From Rhabditoides inermis (taxonomy: Eukaryota; Nematoda; Chromadorea; Rhabditida; Rhabditidae): a stretch of 64,000 nucleotides of DNA. Below are positions 41,067-53,900 of this stretch, piece by piece. Within the stretch, counting starts at the first letter, position 1, and each line of letters begins with the position of its first letter. Position numbers and translations under genes: made by a program. The notes beneath the pieces were generated by a model. That model did not search any database and was not told where the DNA came from. It saw only the letters and a program-made list of their open reading frames with translations. The DNA lies in assembly GCA_963966185.1 (NCBI GenBank), contig CAWZYM010000200.1, positions 175,042-239,041 of the forward strand, in the 5' to 3' direction.

Positions 41067-41367
41067 GTGTTTCAAGTTTGACAAAACGTTTTGCACCAAC
41101 GGGGACCGTACCTTGGTCACCACTACTTACGAGTTAGCTCACTAGCCACTAGGCCGCCGAACCGTTGTTTACCTGTCCGCATTTCGGGATGGCATGCGCA
41201 ATGATCTATCGCGCACGAGAATGCATGTAAACTTAAGGTGCTTAATTAAGGCACTTCCGGTGCTCTTCGAGATTTTTAATTTTGGCTAGGGCTTGGTATG
41301 GGGCATGCCTACAAGATTCCATCAAAACATAGCGAGTTGTGGGGGGTGACCTGTTGCCATTTGCTTG
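41067..41367 (-). repeat. Right ~301-bp arm of the foldback element
   Basis: Inverted copy of 40530-40830, ending in GCCATTTGCTTG next to the downstream TGA duplication. Transcription through both arms would give a long hairpin RNA. Confidence 0.9.
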
Positions 41368-42016
41368 TGAGTTCACATGTGTTGTTTACAAACAAAGTAA
41401 ACAAGTAAACAAAATAGTAAACAATCACAAATCGCATTTTAATGATATCTTACGTGTATTAGACCAAGTACTGAGTTTATATTTTGTGTTTACAAGTCAT
41501 GTAAACAAGTAAACAAATTTGTGAACACAGTTGAGAGTTGGATTTCATTATTTAATTATTAATACACTCCTATCATCTACTATAAATATTTTCAGAAATT
41601 TAACTAATTTTTGATTTTTCGCCTCTCTGCGCCCGCTGGCTCCCGTAAATTTGCTATGGCGTGTGTCTGTTTGTTTGTTTGTCCAGATGTCTCCAGCTCT
41701 ATGGCGTGGACCTAGCAACTTGCCCTTATAGAGTTAGAGTTGCTATAGTCCTGTGACGGTCGCGTTTACCTGGCATTTCATTTGCAAATTTCCTTATGTG
41801 GGTTCACTAAGAACTCTGGACTTAGAATCTGAAATTTATGACACTTCTATATGAACTCTGTTAGTTTTGGACCTAGATAGTTGATACTTGGTACAAGTAT
41901 CAAGTAACAAAAGTTTGAAAATTTTCGTAAACAACAACAGTAAACAAGTGAACAAAAAAGTAAACAACTCCAAATCTCATTTCAAAGGTATCTAACATGT
42001 ACTAGACCGAGTACTG

Positions 42017-42183
42017 CCCACATTCTCGTGCAGCAAACGATCATCCTCACTCCCTTTACTAGAACCAAATCGATTTCTTGGTTGCCGATTCCTTGGTTTG
42101 CAGGGTTTTATGCACTTTTCAACGATCACCACGTCTTCAGATTCAGTCGTGGTAGATCCTGAGAACTGTCAGTGATTCTAGAC
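42017..42183 (+). repeat. 167-bp segment shared by modules B and D
   Basis: A stretch beginning CCCACATTCTCGTGCAG and ending GATTCTAGAC occurs in module B here and in module D at 43287-43453, with the same length (167 bp) and only scattered substitutions. It recurs in every B and D copy. It contains a small inverted repeat, ACCACG and CGTGGT around a loop. The flanks in B and D are less alike, so it may be an old inserted sequence carried by both modules, or a better-conserved part of their common ancestor. Confidence 0.8.
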
Positions 42184-44214
42184 GTTCATCACTATACGTG
42201 CGATTTTTCTCCAATCTGTATCACTTTTCTACGATTTATTACGAATTTTCAAAGTTTCCGGTTTGCAAAATTTTTGCACCCCGTAACTTTTTACTGAACG
42301 AGAGTTGAGGGATGTATTTTGTAATTTAATTATCAGTGCAATCATATCATCTACTATGAATATTTTCAGAATTTTAACTAATTTTTGAATTTTCCCCGAT
42401 TCGCCTCTCTCCCCCCCTAAAATTTCAGATGGCGTTTGTTTGTTTGTTGTCCGCTCACGTACAGAGTTTCTGGTTAGAGATCTCGAGCTGACCTTCTAGA
42501 CTTAAGCTAAGGTGGTCCATGAGACGGCACACCTAACTTTACATCTCATTTGCATATTTCCTTATAGGGGTTCACATGGAGAGTCAAATTTTTGATGGTC
42601 TCTAAAACTGTACTCAGCCAACGTACAGGAACCAAACTTGGCACTTATACTTAACTGGTTCGAGTCATCATAACCCAATCATATGATCTAATTTTTCACC
42701 TCATTTGCATATGTCTATTTTTGGGCATGTCATAACTTTCGCTTAAGTGACAGTTGAGAGTTGGATTTCATAATTTTATTATCAATTCAGTCATATCATC
42801 TACTATGAATATTTTCAGAATTTTGACTAATTTCTGATTTTTCGCCTCTCTCCCCCCCTAAAATGTCAGATGCCGTTTGTCCCACCTCAGAACTCATTAC
42901 TCATTCAAGTCTCAGGGCTCTTCTTTTGGGGTTAAGCATCGTTAGGGTCTGGCACGCAATCGTTTCTTTGACACCTCATTTGCATATTCCATATTTGGTA
43001 TAGAGAAATCTGGTCTGTAACTTTTGACTGAGCGAGAGTTGAGAGCTGGATTTTGTAATTTAATTATCACTACCTCAACACCTTTAACTGTGATTTTTTC
43101 CAGATTTTTATCTAATTTTTGAATTTTTATTTATTTTCAAAATTTCACTTTTAATTACTCAGAATCACATTTAAATTAATCACTTGCTTCTTTTTGAAGC
43201 TAAAAGGTTCATACTCGGTACAGGTAACAAGTAAACAAGTTCAAATTTTTTGGTAAACAACAACAGTAGAAGATGGGTTGTTGGTTCCCACATTCTCGTG
43301 CAGAAAACGACCAAATTCACTCCCTTTACTAGAACCAAGTTCATTCCTTGGTTGACGATTCCTTAGTTTGCAGGGGTTTATGCACTTTTGAACGATCACC
43401 ACGTCTTCAGATTCAGTCGTGGTAGATCCTGAGAACTGTCTGTGATTCTAGACACGCTCCCCGCGCCTCCGCGGTCAAAGCCGATCGCCTCTCTCCCCCC
43501 CTAAAATTTCAGATGGCGTTTGTTTGTTTGTTGTCCGCTCACGTACAGAGTTTCTGGTTAGAGATCTCGAGCTGACCTTCTAGACTTAAGCTAAGGTGGT
43601 CCATGAGACGGCACACCTAACTTTACATCTCATTTGCATATTTCCTTATAGGGGTTCACATGGAGAGTCAAATTTTTGATGGTCTCTAAAACTGTACTCA
43701 GCCAACGTACAGGAACCAAACTTGGCACTTATACTTAACTGGTTCGAGTCATCATAACCCAATCATATGATCTAATTTTTCACCTCATTTGCATATGTCT
43801 ATTTTTGGGCATGTCATAACTTTCGCTTAAGTGACAGTTGAGAGTTGGATTTCATAATTTTATTATCAATTCAGTCATATCATCTACTATGAATATTTTC
43901 AGAATTTTGACTAATTTCTGATTTTTCGCCTCTCGCCCTCCTCCCCTAAAATGTCCTATGGACTCTGTTTGTCAGCTGACGTACAGCTCTTACGGAACGA
44001 CACTCAGAGATGTTCTTTCAGAGTTAAGGTTCTATGATCCCTGGAACGTCAGCATAAATCAGACATCTGATTTGCATAAGTCCTTATATGGGTTCCATGA
44101 GAGGAACTTTGGACTTTGACTCGAAAACAGACTTTTTACTATAACTCAGTAACACTTTGAGGTAGAGGGTTCATATTCTTACCATACAACAACCTAACTG
44201 AGACAAAAAGTTTA

Positions 44215-44250
44215 GTAAACAAAATATGTAAACAAGTAAACAAGTAAACA
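44215..44250 (+). other. Representative forkhead-type GTAAACA cluster (module A)
   Basis: Four GTAAACA heptamers lie in 36 bp. GTAAACA (reverse complement TGTTTAC) is the known core site of FOXO/DAF-16 forkhead factors. A full module A has 14 copies on both strands, module B has three, D has two and C has none, which gives 36 per 5062-bp higher-order repeat and about 158 in the visible array. Part of the density comes from a short AAGTAAAC-type tandem repeat, so binding is a hypothesis; the motif count is read from the sequence. Confidence 0.7.
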
Positions 44251-45923
44251 AATCATGTAATCAATCTCGGAAAACTGAATAACTCTGTCAGTTTTGAAGG
44301 TATACACTTCATACTCATACCATAACACAAGTACACAAGTACATTTATGATAGTAAACAACTCATGTCAACAAGTAAACAAAGAAGTAAACAACATAAAC
44401 TTCCATTTTGAAGGTGTTTAACGTGTACTAGACGGTGTTCTGAGTTCACATGTGTTGTTTACAAACAAAGTAAACAAGTAAACAAAATAGTAAACAATCA
44501 CAAATCGCATTTTAATGATATCTTACGTGTATTAGACCAAGTACTGAGTTTATATTTTGTGTTTACAAGTCATGTAAACAAGTAAACAAATTTGTGAACA
44601 CAGTTGAGAGTTGGATTTCATTATTTAATTATTAATACACTCCTATCATCTACTATAAATATTTTCAGAATTTTAACTAATTTTTGATTTTTCGCCTCTC
44701 TGCGCCCGCTGGCTCCCGTAAATTTGCTATGGCGTGTGTCTGTTTGTTTGTTTGTCCAGATGTCTCCAGCTCTATGGCGTGGACCTAGCAACTTGCCCTT
44801 ATAGAGTTAGAGTTGCTATAGTCCTGTGACGGTCGCGTTTACCTGGCATTTCATTTGCAAATTTCCTTATGTGGGTTCACTAAGAACTCTGGACTTAGAA
44901 TCTGAAATTTATGACACTTCTATATGAACTCTGTTAGTTTTGGACCTAGATAGTTGATACTTGGTACAAGTATCAAGTAACAAAAGTTTGAAAATTTTCG
45001 TAAACAACAACAGTAAACAAGTGAACAAAAAAGTAAACAACTCCAAATCTCATTTCAAAGGTATCTAACATGTACTAGACCGAGTACTGCCCACATTCTC
45101 GTGCAGCAAACGATCATCCTCACTCCCTTTACTAGAACCAAATCGATTTCTTGGTTGCCGATTCCTTGGTTTGCAGGGTTTTATGCACTTTTCAACGATC
45201 ACCACGTCTTCAGATTCAGTCGTGGTAGATCCTGAGAACTGTCAGTGATTCTAGACGTTCATCACTATACGTGCGATTTTTCTCCAATCTGTATCACTTT
45301 TCTACGATTTATTACGAATTTTCAAAGTTTCCGGTTTGCAAAATTTTTGCACCCCGTAACTTTTTACTGAACGAGAGTTGAGGGATGTATTTTGTAATTT
45401 AATTATCAGTGCAATCATATCATCTACTATGAATATTTTCAGAATTTTAACTAATTTTTGAATTTTCCCCGATTCGCCTCTCTCCCCCCCTAAAATTTCA
45501 GATGGCGTTTGTTTGTTTGTTGTCCGCTCACGTACAGAGTTTCTGGTTAGAGATCTCGAGCTGACCTTCTAGACTTAAGCTAAGGTGGTCCATGAGACGG
45601 CACACCTAACTTTACATCTCATTTGCATATTTCCTTATAGGGGTTCACATGGAGAGTCAAATTTTTGATGGTCTCTAAAACTGTACTCAGCCAACGTACA
45701 GGAACCAAACTTGGCACTTATACTTAACTGGTTCGAGTCATCATAACCCAATCATATGATCTAATTTTTCACCTCATTTGCATATGTCTATTTTTGGGCA
45801 TGTCATAACTTTCGCTTAAGTGACAGTTGAGAGTTGGATTTCATAATTTTATTATCAATTCAGTCATATCATCTACTATGAATATTTTCAGAATTTTGAC
45901 TAATTTCTGATTTTTCGCCTCTC

Positions 45924-48900
45924 GCCCTCCTCCCCTAAAATGTCCTATGGACTCTGTTTGTCAGCTGACGTACAGCTCTTACGGAACGACACTCAGAGAT
46001 GTTCTTTCAGAGTTAAGGTTCTATGATCCCTGGAACGTCAGCATAAATCAGACATCTGATTTGCATAAGTCCTTATATGGGTTCCATGAGAGGAACTTTG
46101 GACTTTGACTCGAAAACAGACTTTTTACTATAACTCAGTAACACTTTGAGGTAGAGGGTTCATATTCTTACCATACAACAACCTAACTGAGACAAAAAAT
46201 TTAGTAAACAAAATATGTAAACAAGTAAACAAGTAAACAAATCATGTAATCAATCTCGGAAAACTGAATAACTCTGTCAGTTTTGAAGGTATACACTTCA
46301 TACTCATACCATAACACAAGTACACAAGTACATTTATGATAGTAAACAACTCATGTCAACAAGTAAACAAAGAAGTAAACAACATAAACTTCCATTTTGA
46401 AGGTGTTTAACGTGTACTAGACGGTGTTCTGAGTTCACATGTGTTGTTTACAAACAAAGTAAACAAGTAAACAAAATAGTAAACAATCACAAATCGCATT
46501 TTAATGATATCTTACGTGTATTAGACCAAGTACTGAGTTTATATTTTGTGTTTACAAGTCATGTAAACAAGTAAACAAATTTGTGAACACAGTTGAGAGT
46601 TGGATTTCATTATTTAATTATTAATACACTCCTATCATCTACTATAAATATTTTCAGAATTTTAACTAATTTTTGATTTTTCGCCTCTCTGCGCCCGCTG
46701 GCTCCCGTAAATTTGCTATGGCGTGTGTCTGTTTGTTTGTTTGTCCAGATGTCTCCAGCTCTATGGCGTGGACCTAGCAACTTGCCCTTATAGAGTTAGA
46801 GTTGCTATAGTCCTGTGACGGTCGCGTTTACCTGGCATTTCATTTGCAAATTTCCTTATGTGGGTTCACTAAGAACTCTGGACTTAGAATCTGAAATTTA
46901 TGACACTTCTATATGAACTCTGTTAGTTTTGGACCTAGATAGTTGATACTTGGTACAAGTATCAAGTAACAAAAGTTTGAAAATTTTCGTAAACAACAAC
47001 AGTAAACAAGTGAACAAAAAAGTAAACAACTCCAAATCTCATTTCAAAGGTATCTAACATGTACTAGACCGAGTACTGCCCACATTCTCGTGCAGCAAAC
47101 GATCATCCTCACTCCCTTTACTAGAACCAAATCGATTTCTTGGTTGCCGATTCCTTGGTTTGCAGGGTTTTATGCACTTTTCAACGATCACCACGTCTTC
47201 AGATTCAGTCGTGGTAGATCCTGAGAACTGTCAGTGATTCTAGACGTTCATCACTATACGTGCGATTTTTCTCCAATCTGTATCACTTTTCTACGATTTA
47301 TTACGAATTTTCAAAGTTTCCGGTTTGCAAAATTTTTGCACCCCGTAACTTTTTACTGAACGAGAGTTGAGGGATGTATTTTGTAATTTAATTATCAGTG
47401 CAATCATATCATCTACTATGAATATTTTCAGAATTTTAACTAATTTTTGAATTTTCCCCGATTCGCCTCTCTCCCCCCCTAAAATTTCAGATGGCGTTTG
47501 TTTGTTTGTTGTCCGCTCACGTACAGAGTTTCTGGTTAGAGATCTCGAGCTGACCTTCTAGACTTAAGCTAAGGTGGTCCATGAGACGGCACACCTAACT
47601 TTACATCTCATTTGCATATTTCCTTATAGGGGTTCACATGGAGAGTCAAATTTTTGATGGTCTCTAAAACTGTACTCAGCCAACGTACAGGAACCAAACT
47701 TGGCACTTATACTTAACTGGTTCGAGTCATCATAACCCAATCATATGATCTAATTTTTCACCTCATTTGCATATGTCTATTTTTGGGCATGTCATAACTT
47801 TCGCTTAAGTGACAGTTGAGAGTTGGATTTCATAATTTTATTATCAATTCAGTCATATCATCTACTATGAATATTTTCAGAATTTTGACTAATTTCTGAT
47901 TTTTCGCCTCTCTCCCCCCCTAAAATGTCAGATGCCGTTTGTCCCACCTCAGAACTCATTACTCATTCAAGTCTCAGGGCTCTTCTTTTGGGGTTAAGCA
48001 TCGTTAGGGTCTGGCACGCAATCGTTTCTTTGACACCTCATTTGCATATTCCATATTTGGTATAGAGAAATCTGGTCTGTAACTTTTGACTGAGCGAGAG
48101 TTGAGAGCTGGATTTTGTAATTTAATTATCACTACCTCAACACCTTTAACTGTGATTTTTTCCAGATTTTTATCTAATTTTTGAATTTTTATTTATTTTC
48201 AAAATTTCACTTTTAATTACTCAGAATCACATTTAAATTAATCACTTGCTTCTTTTTGAAGCTAAAAGGTTCATACTCGGTACAGGTAACAAGTAAACAA
48301 GTTCAAATTTTTTGGTAAACAACAACAGTAGAAGATGGGTTGTTGGTTCCCACATTCTCGTGCAGAAAACGACCAAATTCACTCCCTTTACTAGAACCAA
48401 GTTCATTCCTTGGTTGACGATTCCTTAGTTTGCAGGGGTTTATGCACTTTTGAACGATCACCACGTCTTCAGATTCAGTCGTGGTAGATCCTGAGAACTG
48501 TCTGTGATTCTAGACACGCTCCCCGCGCCTCCGCGGTCAAAGCCGATCGCCTCTCTCCCCCCCCTAAAATTTCAGATGGCGTTTGTTTGTTTGTTGTCCG
48601 CTCACGTACAGAGTTTCTGGTTAGAGATCTCGAGCTGACCTTCTAGACTTAAGCTAAGGTGGTCCATGAGACGGCACACCTAACTTTACATCTCATTTGC
48701 ATATTTCCTTATAGGGGTTCACATGGAGAGTCAAATTTTTGATGGTCTCTAAAACTGTACTCAGCCAACGTACAGGAACCAAACTTGGCACTTATACTTA
48801 ACTGGTTCGAGTCATCATAACCCAATCATATGATCTAATTTTTCACCTCATTTGCATATGTCTATTTTTGGGCATGTCATAACTTTCGCTTAAGTGACAG

Positions 48901-50986
48901 TTGAGAGTTGGATTTCATAATTTTATTATCAATTCAGTCATATCATCTACTATGAATATTTTCAGAATTTTGACTAATTTCTGATTTTTCGCCTCTCGCC
49001 CTCCTCCCCTAAAATGTCCTATGGACTCTGTTTGTCAGCTGACGTACAGCTCTTACGGAACGACACTCAGAGATGTTCTTTCAGAGTTAAGGTTCTATGA
49101 TCCCTGGAACGTCAGCATAAATCAGACATCTGATTTGCATAAGTCCTTATATGGGTTCCATGAGAGGAACTTTGGACTTTGACTCGAAAACAGACTTTTT
49201 ACTATAACTCAGTAACACTTTGAGGTAGAGGGTTCATATTCTTACCATACAACAACCTAACTGAGACAAAAAGTTTAGTAAACAAAATATGTAAACAAGT
49301 AAACAAGTAAACAAATCATGTAATCAATCTCGGAAAACTGAATAACTCTGTCAGTTTTGAAGGTATACACTTCATACTCATACCATAACACAAGTACACA
49401 AGTACATTTATGATAGTAAACAACTCATGTCAACAAGTAAACAAAGAAGTAAACAACATAAACTTCCATTTTGAAGGTGTTTAACGTGTACTAGACGGTG
49501 TTCTGAGTTCACATGTGTTGTTTACAAACAAAGTAAACAAGTAAACAAAATAGTAAACAATCACAAATCGCATTTTAATGATATCTTACGTGTATTAGAC
49601 CAAGTACTGAGTTTATATTTTGTGTTTACAAGTCATGTAAACAAGTAAACAAATTTGTGAACACAGTTGAGAGTTGGATTTCATTATTTAATTATTAATA
49701 CACTCCTATCATCTACTATAAATATTTTCAGAATTTTAACTAATTTTTGATTTTTCGCCTCTCTGCGCCCGCTGGCTCCCGTAAATTTGCTATGGCGTGT
49801 GTCTGTTTGTTTGTTTGTCCAGATGTCTCCAGCTCTATGGCGTGGACCTAGCAACTTGCCCTTATAGAGTTAGAGTTGCTATAGTCCTGTGACGGTCGCG
49901 TTTACCTGGCATTTCATTTGCAAATTTCCTTATGTGGGTTCACTAAGAACTCTGGACTTAGAATCTGAAATTTATGACACTTCTATATGAACTCTGTTAG
50001 TTTTGGACCTAGATAGTTGATACTTGGTACAAGTATCAAGTAACAAAAGTTTGAAAATTTTCGTAAACAACAACAGTAAACAAGTGAACAAAAAAGTAAA
50101 CAACTCCAAATCTCATTTCAAAGGTATCTAACATGTACTAGACCGAGTACTGCCCACATTCTCGTGCAGCAAACGATCATCCTCACTCCCTTTACTAGAA
50201 CCAAATCGATTTCTTGGTTGCCGATTCCTTGGTTTGCAGGGTTTTATGCACTTTTCAACGATCACCACGTCTTCAGATTCAGTCGTGGTAGATCCTGAGA
50301 ACTGTCAGTGATTCTAGACGTTCATCACTATACGTGCGATTTTTCTCCAATCTGTATCACTTTTCTACGATTTATTACGAATTTTCAAAGTTTCCGGTTT
50401 GCAAAATTTTTGCACCCCGTAACTTTTTACTGAACGAGAGTTGAGGGATGTATTTTGTAATTTAATTATCAGTGCAATCATATCATCTACTATGAATATT
50501 TTCAGAATTTTAACTAATTTTTGAATTTTCCCCGATTCGCCTCTCTCCCCCCCTAAAATTTCAGATGGCGTTTGTTTGTTTGTTGTCCGCTCACGTACAG
50601 AGTTTCTGGTTAGAGATCTCGAGCTGACCTTCTAGACTTAAGCTAAGGTGGTCCATGAGACGGCACACCTAACTTTACATCTCATTTGCATATTTCCTTA
50701 TAGGGGTTCACATGGAGAGTCAAATTTTTGATGGTCTCTAAAACTGTACTCAGCCAACGTACAGGAACCAAACTTGGCACTTATACTTAACTGGTTCGAG
50801 TCATCATAACCCAATCATATGATCTAATTTTTCACCTCATTTGCATATGTCTATTTTTGGGCATGTCATAACTTTCGCTTAAGTGACAGTTGAGAGTTGG
50901 ATTTCATAATTTTATTATCAATTCAGTCATATCATCTACTATGAATATTTTCAGAATTTTGACTAATTTCTGATTTTTCGCCTCTC
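45924..50986 (+). repeat. Higher-order repeat copy 2 (uninterrupted reference copy)
   Basis: Module limits are A 45924-46690, B 46691-47472, C 47473-47913, D 47914-48556, C 48557-48997, A 48998-49764, B 49765-50546 and C 50547-50986. With no insertion it supplies the empty-site sequence for both mobile elements: GTTCTGAGTTCAC in module A, and GAAGCTAAAAGGTTC in module D. Confidence 0.94.
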
Positions 50987-53900
50987 GCCCTCCTCCCCTA
51001 AAATGTCCTATGGACTCTGTTTGTCAGCTGACGTACAGCTCTTACGGAACGACACTCAGAGATGTTCTTTCAGAGTTAAGGTTCTATGATCCCTGGAACG
51101 TCAGCATAAATCAGACATCTGATTTGCATAAGTCCTTATATGGGTTCCATGAGAGGAACTTTGGACTTTGACTCGAAAACAGACTTTTTACTATAACTCA
51201 GTAACACTTTGAGGTAGAGGGTTCATATTCTTACCATACAACAACCTAACTGAGACAAAAAATTTAGTAAACAAAATATGTAAACAAGTAAACAAGTAAA
51301 CAAATCATGTAATCAATCTCGGAAAACTGAATAACTCTGTCAGTTTTGAAGGTATACACTTCATACTCATACCATAACACAAGTACACAAGTACATTTAT
51401 GATAGTAAACAACTCATGTCAACAAGTAAACAAAGAAGTAAACAACATAAACTTCCATTTTGAAGGTGTTTAACGTGTACTAGACGGTGTTCTGAGTTCA
51501 CATGTGTTGTTTACAAACAAAGTAAACAAGTAAACAAAATAGTAAACAATCACAAATCGCATTTTAATGATATATTACGTGTATTAGACCAAGTACTGAG
51601 TTTATATTTTGTGTTTACAAGTCATGTAAACAAGTAAACAAATTTGTGAACACAGTTGAGAGTTGGATTTCATTATTTAATTATTAATACACTCCTATCA
51701 TCTACTATAAATATTTTCAGAATTTTAACTAATTTTTGATTTTTCGCCTCTCTGCGCCCGCTGGCTCCCGTAAATTTGCTATGGCGTGTGTCTGTTTGTT
51801 TGTTTGTCCAGATGTCTCCAGCTCTATGGCGTGGACCTAGCAACTTGCCCTTATAGAGTTAGAGTTGCTATAGTCCTGTGACGGTCGCGTTTACCTGGCA
51901 TTTCATTTGCAAATTTCCTTATGTGGGTTCACTAAGAACTCTGGACTTAGAATCTGAAATTTATGACACTTCTATATGAACTCTGTTAGTTTTGGACCTA
52001 GATAGTTGATACTTGGTACAAGTATCAAGTAACAAAAGTTTGAAAATTTTCGTAAACAACAACAGTAAACAAGTGAACAAAAAAGTAAACAACTCCAAAT
52101 CTCATTTCAAAGGTATCTAACATGTACTAGACCGAGTACTGCCCACATTCTCGTGCAGCAAACGATCATCCTCACTCCCTTTACTAGAACCAAATCGATT
52201 TCTTGGTTGCCGATTCCTTGGTTTGCAGGGTTTTATGCACTTTTCAACGATCACCACGTCTTCAGATTCAGTCGTGGTAGATCCTGAGAACTGTCAGTGA
52301 TTCTAGACGTTCATCACTATACGTGCGATTTTTCTCCAATCTGTATCACTTTTCTACGATTTATTACGAATTTTCAAAGTTTCCGGTTTGCAAAATTTTT
52401 GCACCCCGTAACTTTTTACTGAACGAGAGTTGAGGGATGTATTTTGTAATTTAATTATCAGTGCAATCATATCATCTACTATGAATATTTTCAGAATTTT
52501 AACTAATTTTTGAATTTTCCCCGATTCGCCTCTCTCCCCCCCTAAAATTTCAGATGGCGTTTGTTTGTTTGTTGTCCGCTCACGTACAGAGTTTCTGGTT
52601 AGAGATCTCGAGCTGACCTTCTAGACTTAAGCTAAGGTGGTCCATGAGACGGCACACCTAACTTTACATCTCATTTGCATATTTCCTTATAGGGGTTCAC
52701 ATGGAGAGTCAAATTTTTGATGGTCTCTAAAACTGTACTCAGCCAACGTACAGGAACCAAACTTGGCACTTATACTTAACTGGTTCGAGTCATCATAACC
52801 CAATCATATGATCTAATTTTTCACCTCATTTGCATATGTCTATTTTTGGGCATGTCATAACTTTCGCTTAAGTGACAGTTGAGAGTTGGATTTCATAATT
52901 TTATTATCAATTCAGTCATATCATCTACTATGAATATTTTCAGAATTTTGACTAATTTCTGATTTTTCGCCTCTCTCCCCCCCTAAAATGTCAGATGCCG
53001 TTTGTCCCACCTCAGAACTCATTACTCATTCAAGTCTCAGGGCTCTTCTTTTGGGGTTAAGCATCGTTAGGGTCTGGCACGCAATCGTTTCTTTGACACC
53101 TCATTTGCATATTCCATATTTGGTATAGAGAAATCTGGTCTGTAACTTTTGACTGAGCGAGAGTTGAGAGCTGGATTTTGTAATTTAATTATCACTACCT
53201 CAACACCTTTAACTGTGATTTTTTCCAGATTTTTATCTAATTTTTGAATTTTTATTTATTTTCAAAATTTCACTTTTAATTACTCAGAATCACATTTAAA
53301 TTAATCACTTGCTTCTTTTTGAAGCTAAAAGGTTCATACTCGGTACAGGTAACAAGTAAACAAGTTCAAATTTTTTGGTAAACAACAACAGTAGAAGATG
53401 GGTTGTTGGTTCCCACATTCTCGTGCAGAAAACGACCAAATTCACTCCCTTTACTAGAACCAAGTTCATTCCTTGGTTGACGATTCCTTAGTTTGCAGGG
53501 GTTTATGCACTTTTGAACGATCACCACGTCTTCAGATTCAGTCGTGGTAGATCCTGAGAACTGTCTGTGATTCTAGACACGCTCCCCGCGCCTCCGCGGT
53601 CAAAGCCGATCGCCTCTCTCCCCCCCTAAAATTTCAGATGGCGTTTGTTTGTTTGTTGTCCGCTCACGTACAGAGTTTCTGGTTAGAGATCTCGAGCTGA
53701 CCTTCTAGACTTAAGCTAAGGTGGTCCATGAGACGGCACACCTAACTTTACATCTCATTTGCATATTTCCTTATAGGGGTTCACATGGAGAGTCAAATTT
53801 TTGATGGTCTCTAAAACTGTACTCAGCCAACGTACAGGAACCAAACTTGGCACTTATACTTAACTGGTTCGAGTCATCATAACCCAATCATATGATCTAA

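Larger units (their letters stand above)
40530..41367. mobile_element. 838-bp foldback (long terminal inverted repeat) element
   Basis: The element interrupts module A of repeat copy 1. The empty site GTTCTGAGTTCAC in the eight sibling A modules shows that TGA is duplicated on both sides (40527-40529 and 41368-41370). It begins CAAGCAAATGGC and ends with the reverse complement GCCATTTGCTTG. The two arms, 40530-40830 and 41067-41367, are both about 301 bp and inverted relative to each other at roughly 90% or better identity. The 236-bp centre is AT-rich and non-coding. It encodes nothing, so it would depend on a transposase supplied elsewhere. The 3-bp duplication is compatible with Harbinger-like or CACTA-like elements, but TGA is not the usual Harbinger TWA, so I leave the superfamily open. 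Confidence 0.92.
40021..45923 (+). repeat. Higher-order repeat copy 1 (A-B-C-D-C-A-B-C), interrupted by a foldback element
   Basis: Module limits are A 40021-41628 (contains the 838-bp element and its 3-bp duplication; 767 bp without them), B 41629-42410, C 42411-42851, D 42852-43494, C 43495-43934, A 43935-44701, B 44702-45483 and C 45484-45923. It abuts the satellite on the left exactly at a module boundary. Confidence 0.93.

Noticed and set aside
42240..42310. Link between TTTGCAAAATTTTTGCACC in module B and GGTGCAAAACG in the foldback arms
   Set aside because: The shared run is short and AT-rich, and the rest of the sequences do not align. Probably coincidence.
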